From the NCBI GenBank assembly GCA_045531905.1, contig JAZSEY010000006.1, positions 124,001-188,000 on the forward strand: a stretch of DNA of 64,000 nucleotides. The letters run 5' to 3'. Source of the DNA: RGIG6919 sp045531905 (GTDB lineage Bacteria; Bacillota; Clostridia; Lachnospirales; Lachnospiraceae). Positions 47,125-54,027 of this stretch are shown here, piece by piece. Position 1 is the stretch's first letter. Every line of letters begins with the position of its first letter. The position numbers and the translations under genes are program-made. The notes under the pieces are model-generated. The model searched no databases, was not told the DNA's origin, and worked only from the letters and a program-made list of their open reading frames with translations.

Positions 47125-47165
47125 GAATATCAGAAAATTGAATTAGTACCAATTTTCTGATATTC
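47125..47165 (+). terminator. Terminator after polC
   Basis: A perfect 16-bp stem GAATATCAGAAAATTG / CAATTTTCTGATATTC with a 9-nt loop; an A/T-rich stretch follows. Part of the 311-bp non-coding gap that also holds the tRNA gene and attL. Confidence 0.82.
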
Positions 47166-47207
47166 AAAACTTTTTGAAAAATTTTTAAAATTTTTTCGAA
47201 AAAGTGC

Positions 47208-47236
47208 TTGCAATTTGTCGACAACCATGTTATATT
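47208..47236 (+). promoter_or_regulatory. Promoter of tRNA-Glu
   Basis: TTGCAA (47208-47213), 17-bp spacer, TATATT (47231-47236), 20 bp before the tRNA. Confidence 0.78.
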
Positions 47237-47255
47237 AGACAAGTCGCAAGGACAT

Positions 47256-47327
47256 GGTCCGTTGGTCAAGCGGTTAAGACGCCGCCCTCTCACGGCGGAA
47301 ACAGGGGTTCGATTCCCCTACGGACTG
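47256..47327 (+). tRNA. tRNA-Glu (anticodon CUC)
   Basis: 72 nt: acceptor stem GGTCCGT / ACGGACT, discriminator G, CCGCC / GGCGG anticodon stem, loop CTCTCAC with CTC at 47289-47291, T-loop GTTCGATTC. CCA is not encoded. The 3' end and its terminator form the attachment site of the prophage. Confidence 0.95.
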
Positions 47328-47371
47328 CTTATATGAAGAACCTTTAAAGCGTTGAGTTTTAAAGGTTTTTT
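47308..47371 (+). repeat. attL of the prophage (64-bp direct repeat)
   Basis: The sequence from TTCGATTCCCCTACGGACTG through the tRNA terminator is repeated at 55298-55361 with a single mismatch (47349 G, 55339 A). The tRNA is kept whole at this end. Confidence 0.95.
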
Positions 47372-47372
47372 A
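47339..47372 (+). terminator. Terminator of tRNA-Glu, inside attL
   Basis: AACCTTTAAA / TTTAAAGGTT stem followed by T run. The same hairpin is in attR, so the target keeps a terminator on both sides after insertion. Confidence 0.85.
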
Positions 47373-47429
47373 TTTTCCCTTTTATCTACGTTACAAAATA
47401 AGTTACAAAATGTTTATTTGTATTTGTAA

Positions 47430-48563
47430 CTATAACAAGTCTAATGCATTTCTTTTTTCATCATCTTTAGGATGAACATATCTATTAAGAGTAAATACCA
47501 CATTACTATGTCCAAGTAATTCACTCACACACTTTGGTTGTACACCTACTTCAATTAAGTTAGTTGCAAATGTATGTCTAATAGCATGTACACCCTTATA
47601 AGGAACATTAGCACGATAACATATATCTTTTAGTTTCTTTTCAAAACTCCTAGGTTGAATAAATTCCCCAGAAGGACTAGAAACAATAAAATCACCATAT
47701 AAATGATGTTCTTTATTACGTTTTAATAGTTCCTGAACAGCAACATATGCAGTTGTATTTAGTGGAACGTCACGTACACTATTTTTTGTTTTCACTTCCT
47801 GTAATATATGTACACGTTTAACACCTACAGAATCCCTATTATTAATAACAGATACAGTATTTTTTACATGAATAATTCCATTGTTCATATCTATATCATC
47901 CCAAGTCAGAGCGAGAACCTCACCCATTCTTAGTCCAGTGTTAAACATTAAAATAAATGCAGGAGCAACACGCAAAAACGCTTTTTCATCTTCATGCTCA
48001 TAATATCTTTGATTAATATAATCACAAATCCTTTTCTTTTCATCATCAGTATATGTTTCAACCTGCTTAGGAGCCGGAAAAACAGAAGAAGAAGGCATTT
48101 TTATAATACTTGAAATATCAACTGCAATATCCTTTTTTCTATATGCATATGTCAATGTTTGCTTTATTAGTTCATAAACTTTTGAAACTGTAGAACGACT
48201 AAGCCCTTTTATAACCAAAGAATTTATATATTCCTGAATCAATACATCAGTAATTTTAGACAAAGGTACATCAATAATAGTTCCTCTTATCTGACATTTA
48301 AGAATAGACTGCAACCTGTCGTAAGTAGCAGGTTTGACAGTAGTTATTTTATATATTTCCAAATACTGTTGTACGTAGTCAGCAAATCTTATTTTTCTAT
48401 CACGTACAAACTCACTTTGCTTCGAATATGCACTAAGCATATCCTGTACATCCTTTTTATTTTTAGATGTTGCTGTTTTAACAACACCATTTTTCATGAT
48501 ACGCCCTACATATAAACCATCAGAACGCCTATATATTGAACCTTTTCCCTTTTTATTTGCCAT
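47430..48563 (-). CDS. int: Tyrosine recombinase (phage integrase)
   Basis: 377 aa. N-terminal arm-type DNA-binding part (KGSIYRRSDGLYVGRI), core-binding domain (about 60-165), catalytic domain with R212 (TGLRMGEVL), a Lys near 258, H326 and R329 (HAIRHTFAT), H352 (LLGHSN) and Y362 (LNRYVHP). All five active-site positions are intact. It reads towards attL, 59 bp from the repeat, as usual for integrases next to their site. Inserts the circular phage DNA into tRNA-Glu. Start follows GGGGGAAT and is 1 bp after the 55-aa gene. Confidence 0.95.
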   Translation of the reverse strand: MANKKGKGSIYRRSDGLYVGRIMKNGVVKTATSKNKKDVQDMLSAYSKQSEFVRDRKIRFADYVQQYLEIYKITTVKPATYDRLQSILKCQIRGTIIDVPLSKITDVLIQEYINSLVIKGLSRSTVSKVYELIKQTLTYAYRKKDIAVDISSIIKMPSSSVFPAPKQVETYTDDEKKRICDYINQRYYEHEDEKAFLRVAPAFILMFNTGLRMGEVLALTWDDIDMNNGIIHVKNTVSVINNRDSVGVKRVHILQEVKTKNSVRDVPLNTTAYVAVQELLKRNKEHHLYGDFIVSSPSGEFIQPRSFEKKLKDICYRANVPYKGVHAIRHTFATNLIEVGVQPKCVSELLGHSNVVFTLNRYVHPKDDEKRNALDLL

Positions 48564-48564
48564 A

Positions 48565-48732
48565 TTATTCCCCCATTAATTCATTGACACATTTAGAACA
48601 ATAGCAACCTTTCATTCCTTCTATCTTGTATAAAAAGCACATCCAATTCCTATTCCACATGCCATTATCCGAACATCTTTTACAACTTCCTAATCCTTCG
48701 CCCGTACATCGTGTTATTTTTAAATTTTTCAT
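48565..48732 (-). CDS. Small Cys-rich (zinc-ribbon-like) phage protein
   Basis: 55 aa. Six Cys in the pattern CTGEGLGSCKRC and CFLYKIEGMKGCYCSKC suggest one or two zinc sites. Start ATG 48732 has AAGGGGAA just upstream. Immediately before int and probably co-transcribed; an excision or regulatory role is possible but unproven. Confidence 0.65.
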   Translation of the reverse strand: MKNLKITRCTGEGLGSCKRCSDNGMWNRNWMCFLYKIEGMKGCYCSKCVNELMGE

Positions 48733-48990
48733 AATATTTCCCCTTTCAATGTTTCTTACTCCTGTAGAGTCATGAACATATACGCTTTGCTTTATGATCA
48801 TGACGCAACAGGAGATTTACTCTTTGAAAAAACGTCACTACTTTACAGGCCTAATCAACCATAGCCGATTATTAACACAGCGAATGCCAGTAGTAGCTGT
48901 TATACGTTTTATCGCTATTTCATTTATATATGTCACTACACACAGTTTATCCCAATCGCCCAAAGGGCACCCGATTGGAGGTAAGTTGAT
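48733..48990. other. Non-coding phage gap between Zot and int modules
   Basis: 258 bp. It holds a hairpin at 48952-48978 (CCAAT, then GCCC-AAA-GGGC, then ATTGG) just after the Zot stop, without a T run, and nothing else I can name. It likely contains the promoter for the 55-aa gene and int. A 90-codon frame on the plus strand here shows no family features. Confidence 0.5.
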
Positions 48991-49866
48991 TTACGTTTTA
49001 AAACGCTTTTTACCCTTATGGCTCAATTTGTTAACCATCTGCATATTATCAGGCATTATCATCTGACTTTGGAGATATTCTAAATCGGTAATAAACTGAC
49101 GTTCATTGCATATCTTTGTAATATCTTCAACAATCGCATATGTATCATACAAATCATATACACGCTTGCTAGTCCATGCGTACTCAACACGCAATGGAGA
49201 TACAAGAGAAGCGTTAGAGCAATTCTCCAAGTCATAAGCATCATAATGTGTTAATTTTTGAATGTGAGTAAATGGGTTATATTTACATTCGATAACCTCT
49301 ACAATCACGTCACGCAATAACGCATCCAATCTGGAGAACCTCTGAGCAGTCAACACAAGACCAATCTTATTATGTCTACACGTTAAAATCGCATTAAGAG
49401 CTGGAGTAGAAAAGTTATCTTTGTATTCCCTAGAAGAGAAGATTACATTACCTTCATCAATTAAAAATTCACTTACTATACCAGGAGCAAGTCGCTGACA
49501 GTCAACTAACTGCTGCATTGAGTGGAATTTAAAATAAGGAATTTTCAACTCAACATTAGAATATATATGAATATGCTGCGTTACCCATTCACCACTTTCA
49601 TCATCATATATAAGTTTACCCTCATACATTTTATATAACTTCTCAGCAACAAATCTAACAGCTTCCTTAGTTTTTCCCATTCCAAACAGACCACAGAAGC
49701 ATATGATTTTACCAAACCATCTACATTCACGCCATCTTTTATATTTCACATAGTCATATGTACTCATTACCGTACTATATAGCACCTTATACCAATGAAA
49801 TGTCATGAACCGGACAAAAGGAAGGCAAATAAAAGCGATAGCAAATATTAAAAGATATAAATCCAT
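48991..49866 (-). CDS. Zot/pI-type filamentous phage assembly ATPase
   Basis: 291 aa. N-terminal membrane helix (about 2-22), then P-loop Walker A GLFGMGKT (59-66), Walker B FLIDEGNVIF (134-143) with SSREY after it, and LTCRHNKIGLVLTAQRFSRL, the pattern of the Zot domain of pI proteins, which power extrusion of filamentous phages through the membrane. In Ff phages the ATPase is N-terminal and the helix follows; here the helix comes first and there is no periplasmic domain, which suits a host without an outer membrane. Last gene of the morphogenesis block. Confidence 0.88.
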   Translation of the reverse strand: MDLYLLIFAIAFICLPFVRFMTFHWYKVLYSTVMSTYDYVKYKRWRECRWFGKIICFCGLFGMGKTKEAVRFVAEKLYKMYEGKLIYDDESGEWVTQHIHIYSNVELKIPYFKFHSMQQLVDCQRLAPGIVSEFLIDEGNVIFSSREYKDNFSTPALNAILTCRHNKIGLVLTAQRFSRLDALLRDVIVEVIECKYNPFTHIQKLTHYDAYDLENCSNASLVSPLRVEYAWTSKRVYDLYDTYAIVEDITKICNERQFITDLEYLQSQMIMPDNMQMVNKLSHKGKKRFKT

Positions 49867-49869
49867 ACG

Positions 49870-50010
49870 CTACCCCCTTGACATAGACTGCGACCAATTT
49901 GTGCATAATCCGAAAAACTCAAATATCAAAAATACAACAAAAAAACGAGCAATAACAAAACCATCCAAGCCAAGTGAATCACCCATCAATAAATTAATCA
50001 ATGCATCCAT
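49870..50010 (-). CDS. Tiny membrane protein, phage morphogenesis block
   Basis: 46 aa with one hydrophobic segment (about 17-35: GFVIARFFVVFLIFEFFGL). AAAGGGG precedes ATG 50010. 3 bp before the Zot gene. Possibly a minor coat or assembly protein; not recognised. Confidence 0.6.
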   Translation of the reverse strand: MDALINLLMGDSLGLDGFVIARFFVVFLIFEFFGLCTNWSQSMSRG

Positions 50011-50014
50011 AGAA

Positions 50015-50290
50015 TTACCCCTTTCTTTTATCATAAAACTTGTTAAACACAATAAAAATTTTCTGCATACCATAAATCAAAATAATCAACCAAACAAGCA
50101 GGAGAGTGAGATTATATTGACGGACATGAAGCAAATACATATCCTGTTCTGTAGGTGATAGTGGATATTGCGTAATATATGTATGTTCAATCAATGTCAT
50201 ATCCTCAGCTACACCAACATCAATCAAGTTATAATTCAATTCCTCTTCAGTAGTTAATTCCTCTGTGTTAACCTCAGTAGTTGAATCCAT
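50015..50290 (-). CDS. Small membrane protein with acidic N-terminus, phage
   Basis: 91 aa: acidic N-terminal half (STTEVNTEELTTEEELN), one membrane helix (about 60-82, LTLLLVWLIILIYGMQKIF), basic tail (NKFYDKRKG). The start codon overlaps the stop of the preceding 39-aa gene (TAATG), so they are coupled. Its layout resembles a minor coat protein; not recognised. Confidence 0.6.
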   Translation of the reverse strand: MDSTTEVNTEELTTEEELNYNLIDVGVAEDMTLIEHTYITQYPLSPTEQDMYLLHVRQYNLTLLLVWLIILIYGMQKIFIVFNKFYDKRKG

Positions 50291-50409
50291 TAATCATCAC
50301 CATCCTTAATTAAAAAATCTAAAATTTTAAAATAAACATAATCAGCAAAAAAACTAGATAATAATGCCACAATAAAAACACAAACAAAATAAGTAATTAA
50401 ATTAATCAT
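50290..50409 (-). CDS. 39-aa membrane protein, phage
   Basis: ATG at 50409 (a second ATG one codon upstream is possible). MINLITYFVCVFIVALLSSF and a short acidic end KDGDD. One membrane helix. Follows GAGGAG and overlaps both neighbours: 8 bp with the 40-aa gene and 1 bp with the 91-aa gene. Similar in size to pVII/pIX-type tip proteins; that role is inferred. Confidence 0.6.
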   Translation of the reverse strand: MINLITYFVCVFIVALLSSFFADYVYFKILDFLIKDGDD

Positions 50410-50524
50410 CATCCTTCAACTCCTCATTCATATAAAATTCATCCAATGTACGTTGAACTATAGAATCAATGGCAACAACAATACAAAAAATTAGCACCAG
50501 AGCCAAAACTATATACACAGCCAA
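50402..50524 (-). CDS. 40-aa membrane protein, phage
   Basis: TTG start at 50522-50524 with GAGGTG eight bases upstream: one helix (VYIVLALVLIFCIVVAI) then QRTLDEFYMNEELKDDD. The tail is acidic. Compact overlap with the 39-aa gene supports real translation. Possibly a tip protein. Confidence 0.55.
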   Translation of the reverse strand: MAVYIVLALVLIFCIVVAIDSIVQRTLDEFYMNEELKDDD

Positions 50525-50549
50525 AAAAAAACACCTCACAATCATGCGT

Positions 50550-50592
50550 TGGTGGTGCGTGGGTGCACCCCTAGCACCCTACGACACCACCA
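50550..50592. other. Long imperfect hairpin in the phage genome
   Basis: GGTGGTG pairs with CACCACC, CGT with ACG and GGGTGC with GCACCC, about 17 bp in all with two 1-nt bulges and a 7-nt loop. It occupies most of the 69-bp non-coding gap between the 51-aa and 40-aa genes. No T run. A packaging signal or a minus-strand origin is possible. Confidence 0.5.
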
Positions 50593-50593
50593 C

Positions 50594-50749
50594 TCAACCA
50601 TTTATCGCATTTCCAATGAACTTACAGAACAAACCAAACAAAACACCAAATGCCATTATGTTCCACAACGAAATATCAAAACCAAAAATATCCATTTTGA
50701 TGTTTAACACATCCCACAACCATTCTATTATCAACTTTAAATTTTCCAT
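50594..50749 (-). CDS. 51-aa membrane protein, phage
   Basis: MENLKLIIEWLWDVLNIKMD, then a hydrophobic stretch with LWNIMAFGVLFGLFCKFIG. ATG 50749 follows AGGTG, 10 bp after the adhesin stop. Could be a pVI-like minor coat protein that works with the adhesin; inferred from position. Confidence 0.55.
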   Translation of the reverse strand: MENLKLIIEWLWDVLNIKMDIFGFDISLWNIMAFGVLFGLFCKFIGNAING

Positions 50750-50759
50750 GTTATTTCAC

Positions 50760-52211
50760 CTACTTTTTGAAAAAACGAAGTACCATAAGAATAATAGATA
50801 AAGATAATCCGGTACCAATCAACGTCCAAACATCCTTAGGGATAAAAGTAAAAAAAGACTTAAAAAAAGAAAGCAAACCATTATCACCTAACAAACCGAA
50901 ACCAGACATAATAAAATTAATAAAGGTGGTTAGAGCAGTAGTTATTGTCTTTAAAACATTTCCGATTAATTTGATTATGGTTTTAATCAAATCCAATAAA
51001 CCAACGTCACCATCTGCATCATTATCCCAATCAATTTCTGTAGTAGGTTCTGTATCATCTTCATCAACTCTATCATCAGTTTCCCAGTCCACTTCCTCTG
51101 TAGAACCTTCCTCATCATCAGAATCACCAGTATATCCGGTAGAAGAATTATCATCATAATCAAGAGCTACAGTAACCCAATCACTCACATCTGGATCATT
51201 AAATTTTGAATCAGTTAAATTACGGACACGTATTTCGACTTTATGATTTGCAAAATAATAATCACCTGTTATTACACCAGCAACATCACTAGGACTAAGA
51301 GAACCAGTCAACAACGATAATGGAAAACCACTAACTTCCTTTAAAATATCCCATAAGCTTGTATCATTAAATGCTTGTGCCATATATTCATCACGAACAG
51401 ATTCAAGCACATTTGCAGATATCTTTGCAGAATATGGAGCATATCCATACTGCATACATATATTTGAAGAATCCACATATTTCCATGATGTAGTTATTGT
51501 TTTAATGCTATCACTAGGAGACTTATGCTTGTCTAATACATAAAAATGAACCCTATACTGCACTTCATACCATAAGTCTGCTGCATCCGGCATTTCCCAC
51601 TGTACAGAAATAGGAGTAATAAACTCCCACACATTTTCTTTTCTTGAACCTTCATAAAAACCACTTGTAATTTTAAGATTTTTAACTTCTGGAACATCAA
51701 CTTTCTCTTCTGGGATTAAATCCTCATAATTTGAAGCACCTGTTATATCACCATCATTCAAATAATCTTCAATTGATTCTGTATCACCAACTGCAAATAC
51801 AGGTAAATTCGTTAAAAAAGTAATATTTGTATGTATACCACCATTAGAATAAACCAGCTGTCGTGTTGTAGTATCAGATTTCGTCCATGAACCTGAATCA
51901 CCTTTAGAAGTTGAATAATTATTAGTCACTACAACATTAGAATCAGAATATACAGTATATGACACATCATTATTATTAAATATGATATATAGTTTAGACC
52001 CGGACAAAGTATAATTCCAATATCGCGTAAAATTATATCCGTTATCATAAAATGAGATATTCGCAACACCAGAAGAATACCAACCACCTTCATCAACACC
52101 AGCATCCGACATTTCAGTAGATTCCTCTGCAGAATCAGAAGCACATACAGATACAGGAGAGAAGATAAGAGCAAAGACAAGCATATATATCAACATCTTT
52201 TTATATTTCAT
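50760..52211 (-). CDS. pIII-like adsorption protein candidate
   Basis: 483 aa. Signal peptide (MKYKKMLIYMLVFALIFSPV, cut after VCA), a large extracellular region rich in Tyr, Asn and Ser (about 30-370), an acidic Asp/Glu/Thr linker (about 370-405, DDEEGSTEEVDWETDDRV), then hydrophobic segments to the end with a C-terminal anchor (LIGTGLSLSIILMVLRFFKK). This order (signal, receptor-binding part, low-complexity linker, membrane anchor) is that of pIII. No sequence match is claimed. AAGGTGGTG precedes ATG 52211; separated from the coat gene by a terminator. Confidence 0.72.
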   Translation of the reverse strand: MKYKKMLIYMLVFALIFSPVSVCASDSAEESTEMSDAGVDEGGWYSSGVANISFYDNGYNFTRYWNYTLSGSKLYIIFNNNDVSYTVYSDSNVVVTNNYSTSKGDSGSWTKSDTTTRQLVYSNGGIHTNITFLTNLPVFAVGDTESIEDYLNDGDITGASNYEDLIPEEKVDVPEVKNLKITSGFYEGSRKENVWEFITPISVQWEMPDAADLWYEVQYRVHFYVLDKHKSPSDSIKTITTSWKYVDSSNICMQYGYAPYSAKISANVLESVRDEYMAQAFNDTSLWDILKEVSGFPLSLLTGSLSPSDVAGVITGDYYFANHKVEIRVRNLTDSKFNDPDVSDWVTVALDYDDNSSTGYTGDSDDEEGSTEEVDWETDDRVDEDDTEPTTEIDWDNDADGDVGLLDLIKTIIKLIGNVLKTITTALTTFINFIMSGFGLLGDNGLLSFFKSFFTFIPKDVWTLIGTGLSLSIILMVLRFFKK

Positions 52212-52242
52212 AAAACACCACCTTAAAAAAAAGTAAAAAAAA

Positions 52243-52278
52243 TAAGGGGGTAGGGTAGTAAACTATCCTACCCCCTTA
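52243..52278 (-). terminator. Terminator between coat and adhesin genes
   Basis: Read on the minus strand: TAAGGGGGTAGGATAG / its complement with one G-U pair, then eight T. It should make coat mRNA far more abundant than adhesin mRNA. Ff phages have a terminator at the same place, between genes VIII and III. Confidence 0.92.
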
Positions 52279-52280
52279 AA

Positions 52281-52481
52281 TTAATCTGCAGACTTAACAA
52301 GCTTCTTGAAGCCCCTAACTGCAACCGGGATAAGAACACCAAGACCAAAAACAATTGAAAGCAATGTGTTTTCAGTCACGATCTCGAACACCCAGTTAAA
52401 TACAGTCTTAGCATTCGAAAGAACAGAATCTAACGAAAAGCCAGAACCAGTACTCTCCAATAATGTCATCATGTAAGGCAT
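52281..52481 (-). CDS. Major coat protein candidate (pVIII-like)
   Basis: 66 aa from ATG 52481, which is 8 bases from AGGAGG (an upstream ATG at 52487 is too close). Amphipathic N-terminal half (FSLDSVLSNAKTVFNWVFEI), one membrane helix (LLSIVFGLGVLIPVAV) and a basic end RGFKKLVKSAD, which could face the DNA. No cleavable signal is evident. Small size, charge layout, the strongest ribosome-binding site of the phage and the terminator directly after it all fit the main capsid protein. Confidence 0.72.
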   Translation of the reverse strand: MPYMMTLLESTGSGFSLDSVLSNAKTVFNWVFEIVTENTLLSIVFGLGVLIPVAVRGFKKLVKSAD

Positions 52482-52498
52482 AAGCATTTCCTCCTATC

Positions 52499-52753
52499 TT
52501 ATTTTTTTGCTGAATCAACAGCTTTTTGAATACCTACAACATAGGCTTTGCCATCAAAACCTTTGCCATAGATTACGTTAACGTCATCTCCAACATTAAA
52601 TGGCTCACATTGAACATTAGAACCAACGAAAAGTTTCTCGACCGCCAAACCAGCACCATACTGAGGAGCAATTTGTTCGCCCACATGAACCAACATATAA
52701 GGCTTACCATCTTTCTTACTCTTCAAATTTTGCATTCCTAAAACTTTAAACAT
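52499..52753 (-). CDS. Small ssDNA-binding protein candidate (pV-like)
   Basis: 84 aa, no membrane segment, beta-rich: MFKVLGMQNLKSKKDGKPYM, then VGDDVNVIYGKGFDGKAYV, compatible with an OB-like barrel. Position just before the coat gene is that of gene V in filamentous phages, whose product coats the ssDNA before assembly. GAGGTGATT precedes the ATG. Sequence family not recognised. Confidence 0.6.
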   Translation of the reverse strand: MFKVLGMQNLKSKKDGKPYMLVHVGEQIAPQYGAGLAVEKLFVGSNVQCEPFNVGDDVNVIYGKGFDGKAYVVGIQKAVDSAKK

Positions 52754-52931
52754 AAAATCACCTCAAAATATTATTTGCAATCTAACCCTCATGCATTGGG
52801 TAAACACGTGTTATCATGGGGGAGCCCCCGAAGGGGCTCAAATCTCTATGTTGGAGTTGAACCAACTAATCATCATGCCTAGCCATAAAACACAACAATC
52901 ACCACCTCTGGATAGAGTTAAAAGGGAGAAG
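52754..52931. other. Structured non-coding phage region
   Basis: 178 bp holding three inverted repeats: AACACGTGTT (52803-52812), a GC stem GAGCCCC / GGGGCTC around CGAA (52822-52839; a TTCG loop on the minus strand) and GTTGG / CCAAC (52850-52866). Without T runs. May contain the promoter for ssb-coat or an ssDNA signal such as a minus-strand origin. Confidence 0.55.
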
Positions 52932-53120
52932 TTACAAAAGCACTATAGCCAATGTATCATTGCTAATTCCAACACCAATCTTAGTTACACTAAGTAGAAA
53001 TAAAGAAGAAGGACATTTTGTAGAATATCCTCTATATAACACCTCATAACCTTCCTCACATGAAAATGCAAATATTTCAACATTTCCAACATAACAATCT
53101 AATAATTCATACAACTTCAT
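52932..53120 (-). CDS. 62-aa phage protein, unknown
   Basis: MKLYELLDCYVGNVEIFAFS at the start, then a mixed sequence ending in hydrophobic VGISNDTLAIVLL. Looks soluble. ATG 53120 follows GGGGGG; the longer frame is not supported. First gene left of the operator region, so likely an early gene. Not recognised. Confidence 0.6.
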   Translation of the reverse strand: MKLYELLDCYVGNVEIFAFSCEEGYEVLYRGYSTKCPSSLFLLSVTKIGVGISNDTLAIVLL

Positions 53121-53160
53121 ATTTATTACCCCCCTAAAATCTGTTATAATGTGCAGTAAA

Positions 53161-53297
53161 TATATCACCTTAATGTGATATAAAAACTAATTGATTACAC
53201 TAATTATAATAACATTGTCTATTGTAATAGACAATATCGGAAAAGTTTACAAAATGTCTATTGCAATAGACAACAATATTTGTCTAAATTTGACAAA
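53161..53297. promoter_or_regulatory. Phage repressor operators and divergent control region
   Basis: O1: ATTGTCTATT-GT-AATAGACAAT (53214-53235). O2: perfect palindrome TGTCTATTGCAATAGACA (53255-53272). O3: TTTGTC-N7-GACAAA (53279-53297), close to the repressor ribosome-binding site. A leftward promoter TTGTCT-17-TATTAT overlaps O1. A further inverted repeat, TATATCAC / GTGATATA (53161-53182), lies in the leftward leader. Binding by the XRE protein at 53309 is inferred. Confidence 0.78.
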
Positions 53298-53308
53298 GGG
53301 GGAATAAT

Positions 53309-53524
53309 ATGATAACCTATGAAAAGATTTTTATAGTCTTAGAAGAACAAGGCAAAAACAAGGCATGGTTACGAAAAAATGGATTTAATGCAAATACAGT
53401 AGATTGGTTACTGAAGAACAAAGATATAAAAATGTCAACAATCGACAAAATTTGCGACTTGCTCCAATGTGAACCATGCGACATTTTGACCTACACACCA
53501 AACAAGAAAGAGGTAGAAGAATGA
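53309..53524 (+). CDS. XRE-family phage repressor candidate
   Basis: 71 aa, one helix-turn-helix domain: KAWLRKNGFNANTVDWLLKN and STIDKICDLLQCEPCDIL, similar to the small YozG-like Cro/CI group. GGGGGA precedes the ATG. Faces away from the structural genes with three palindromic sites upstream, as expected of a lysogeny regulator. Overlaps the next gene (ATGA). Confidence 0.85.
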   Translation: MITYEKIFIVLEEQGKNKAWLRKNGFNANTVDWLLKNKDIKMSTIDKICDLLQCEPCDILTYTPNKKEVEE

Positions 53525-53970
53525 GAGATAAAGGAGCAATAAAAGTAATTTGCAGACTAATTAATTTAATGATTTATGTTTTAGTAGTATTTGGAATAGC
53601 ATTATATCAATACTTAGAGGTGTATTTTATGCCAGAAGTAAAGGAATTGTTTAAAGATTATTTACCAATAATTTGTGTATGTGCAATTCCTTTAATTATT
53701 ATGATGATTATTTCACTAATCATAAAATACAAGTTACAGAATGAAAGCAAGGTTACATCATATAGAATTTTAGATACCATTCTAAGAATTGTAAGCACTA
53801 TTCCAATCACATTTGTTGCTATGTACTATATTAATCCTTATATCATGGGAAGTAGCATAATAGTCCGTATGACAGTTGATTTTGCAATATTCATGATTTT
53901 AAATGGCATTTTCAAATTTACATTAAAAGAAACATTAAGTGTATCATTTATAACTAGCGACAACCTATAA
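53521..53970 (+). CDS. Multi-pass membrane protein co-expressed with repressor
   Basis: 149 aa with about four membrane helices (about 9-30, 42-65, 80-105, 113-135). Start overlaps the repressor stop by 4 bp (ATGA), so it should be made in the lysogen. Not recognised. Superinfection exclusion or another lysogenic function is a guess from position only. Confidence 0.6.
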   Translation: MRDKGAIKVICRLINLMIYVLVVFGIALYQYLEVYFMPEVKELFKDYLPIICVCAIPLIIMMIISLIIKYKLQNESKVTSYRILDTILRIVSTIPITFVAMYYINPYIMGSSIIVRMTVDFAIFMILNGIFKFTLKETLSVSFITSDNL

Positions 53971-53978
53971 ATAACAAA

Positions 53979-54024
53979 ATGAGAGTGAACCTTGCAATTT
54001 ATCATTGCGCCGGATCACTCTCAT
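53979..54024. terminator. Bidirectional terminator between membrane gene and rep
   Basis: ATGAGAGTGA / TCACTCTCAT outer stem and an inner GCAAT / ATTGC stem, followed by T run on plus and A-rich sequence on the other side. It serves the two convergent transcripts. Confidence 0.88.
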
Positions 54025-54027
54025 TTT

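Noticed and set aside
48794..49066. 90-codon frame on the plus strand in the prophage
   Set aside because: It overlaps the Zot end, lacks a good ribosome-binding site and shows no family features.
48991..49866. FtsK/TraG-type DNA pump
   Set aside because: Too short, wrong motif spacing, and the sequence around Walker B (LIDEGNVIFSSREY) resembles Zot.
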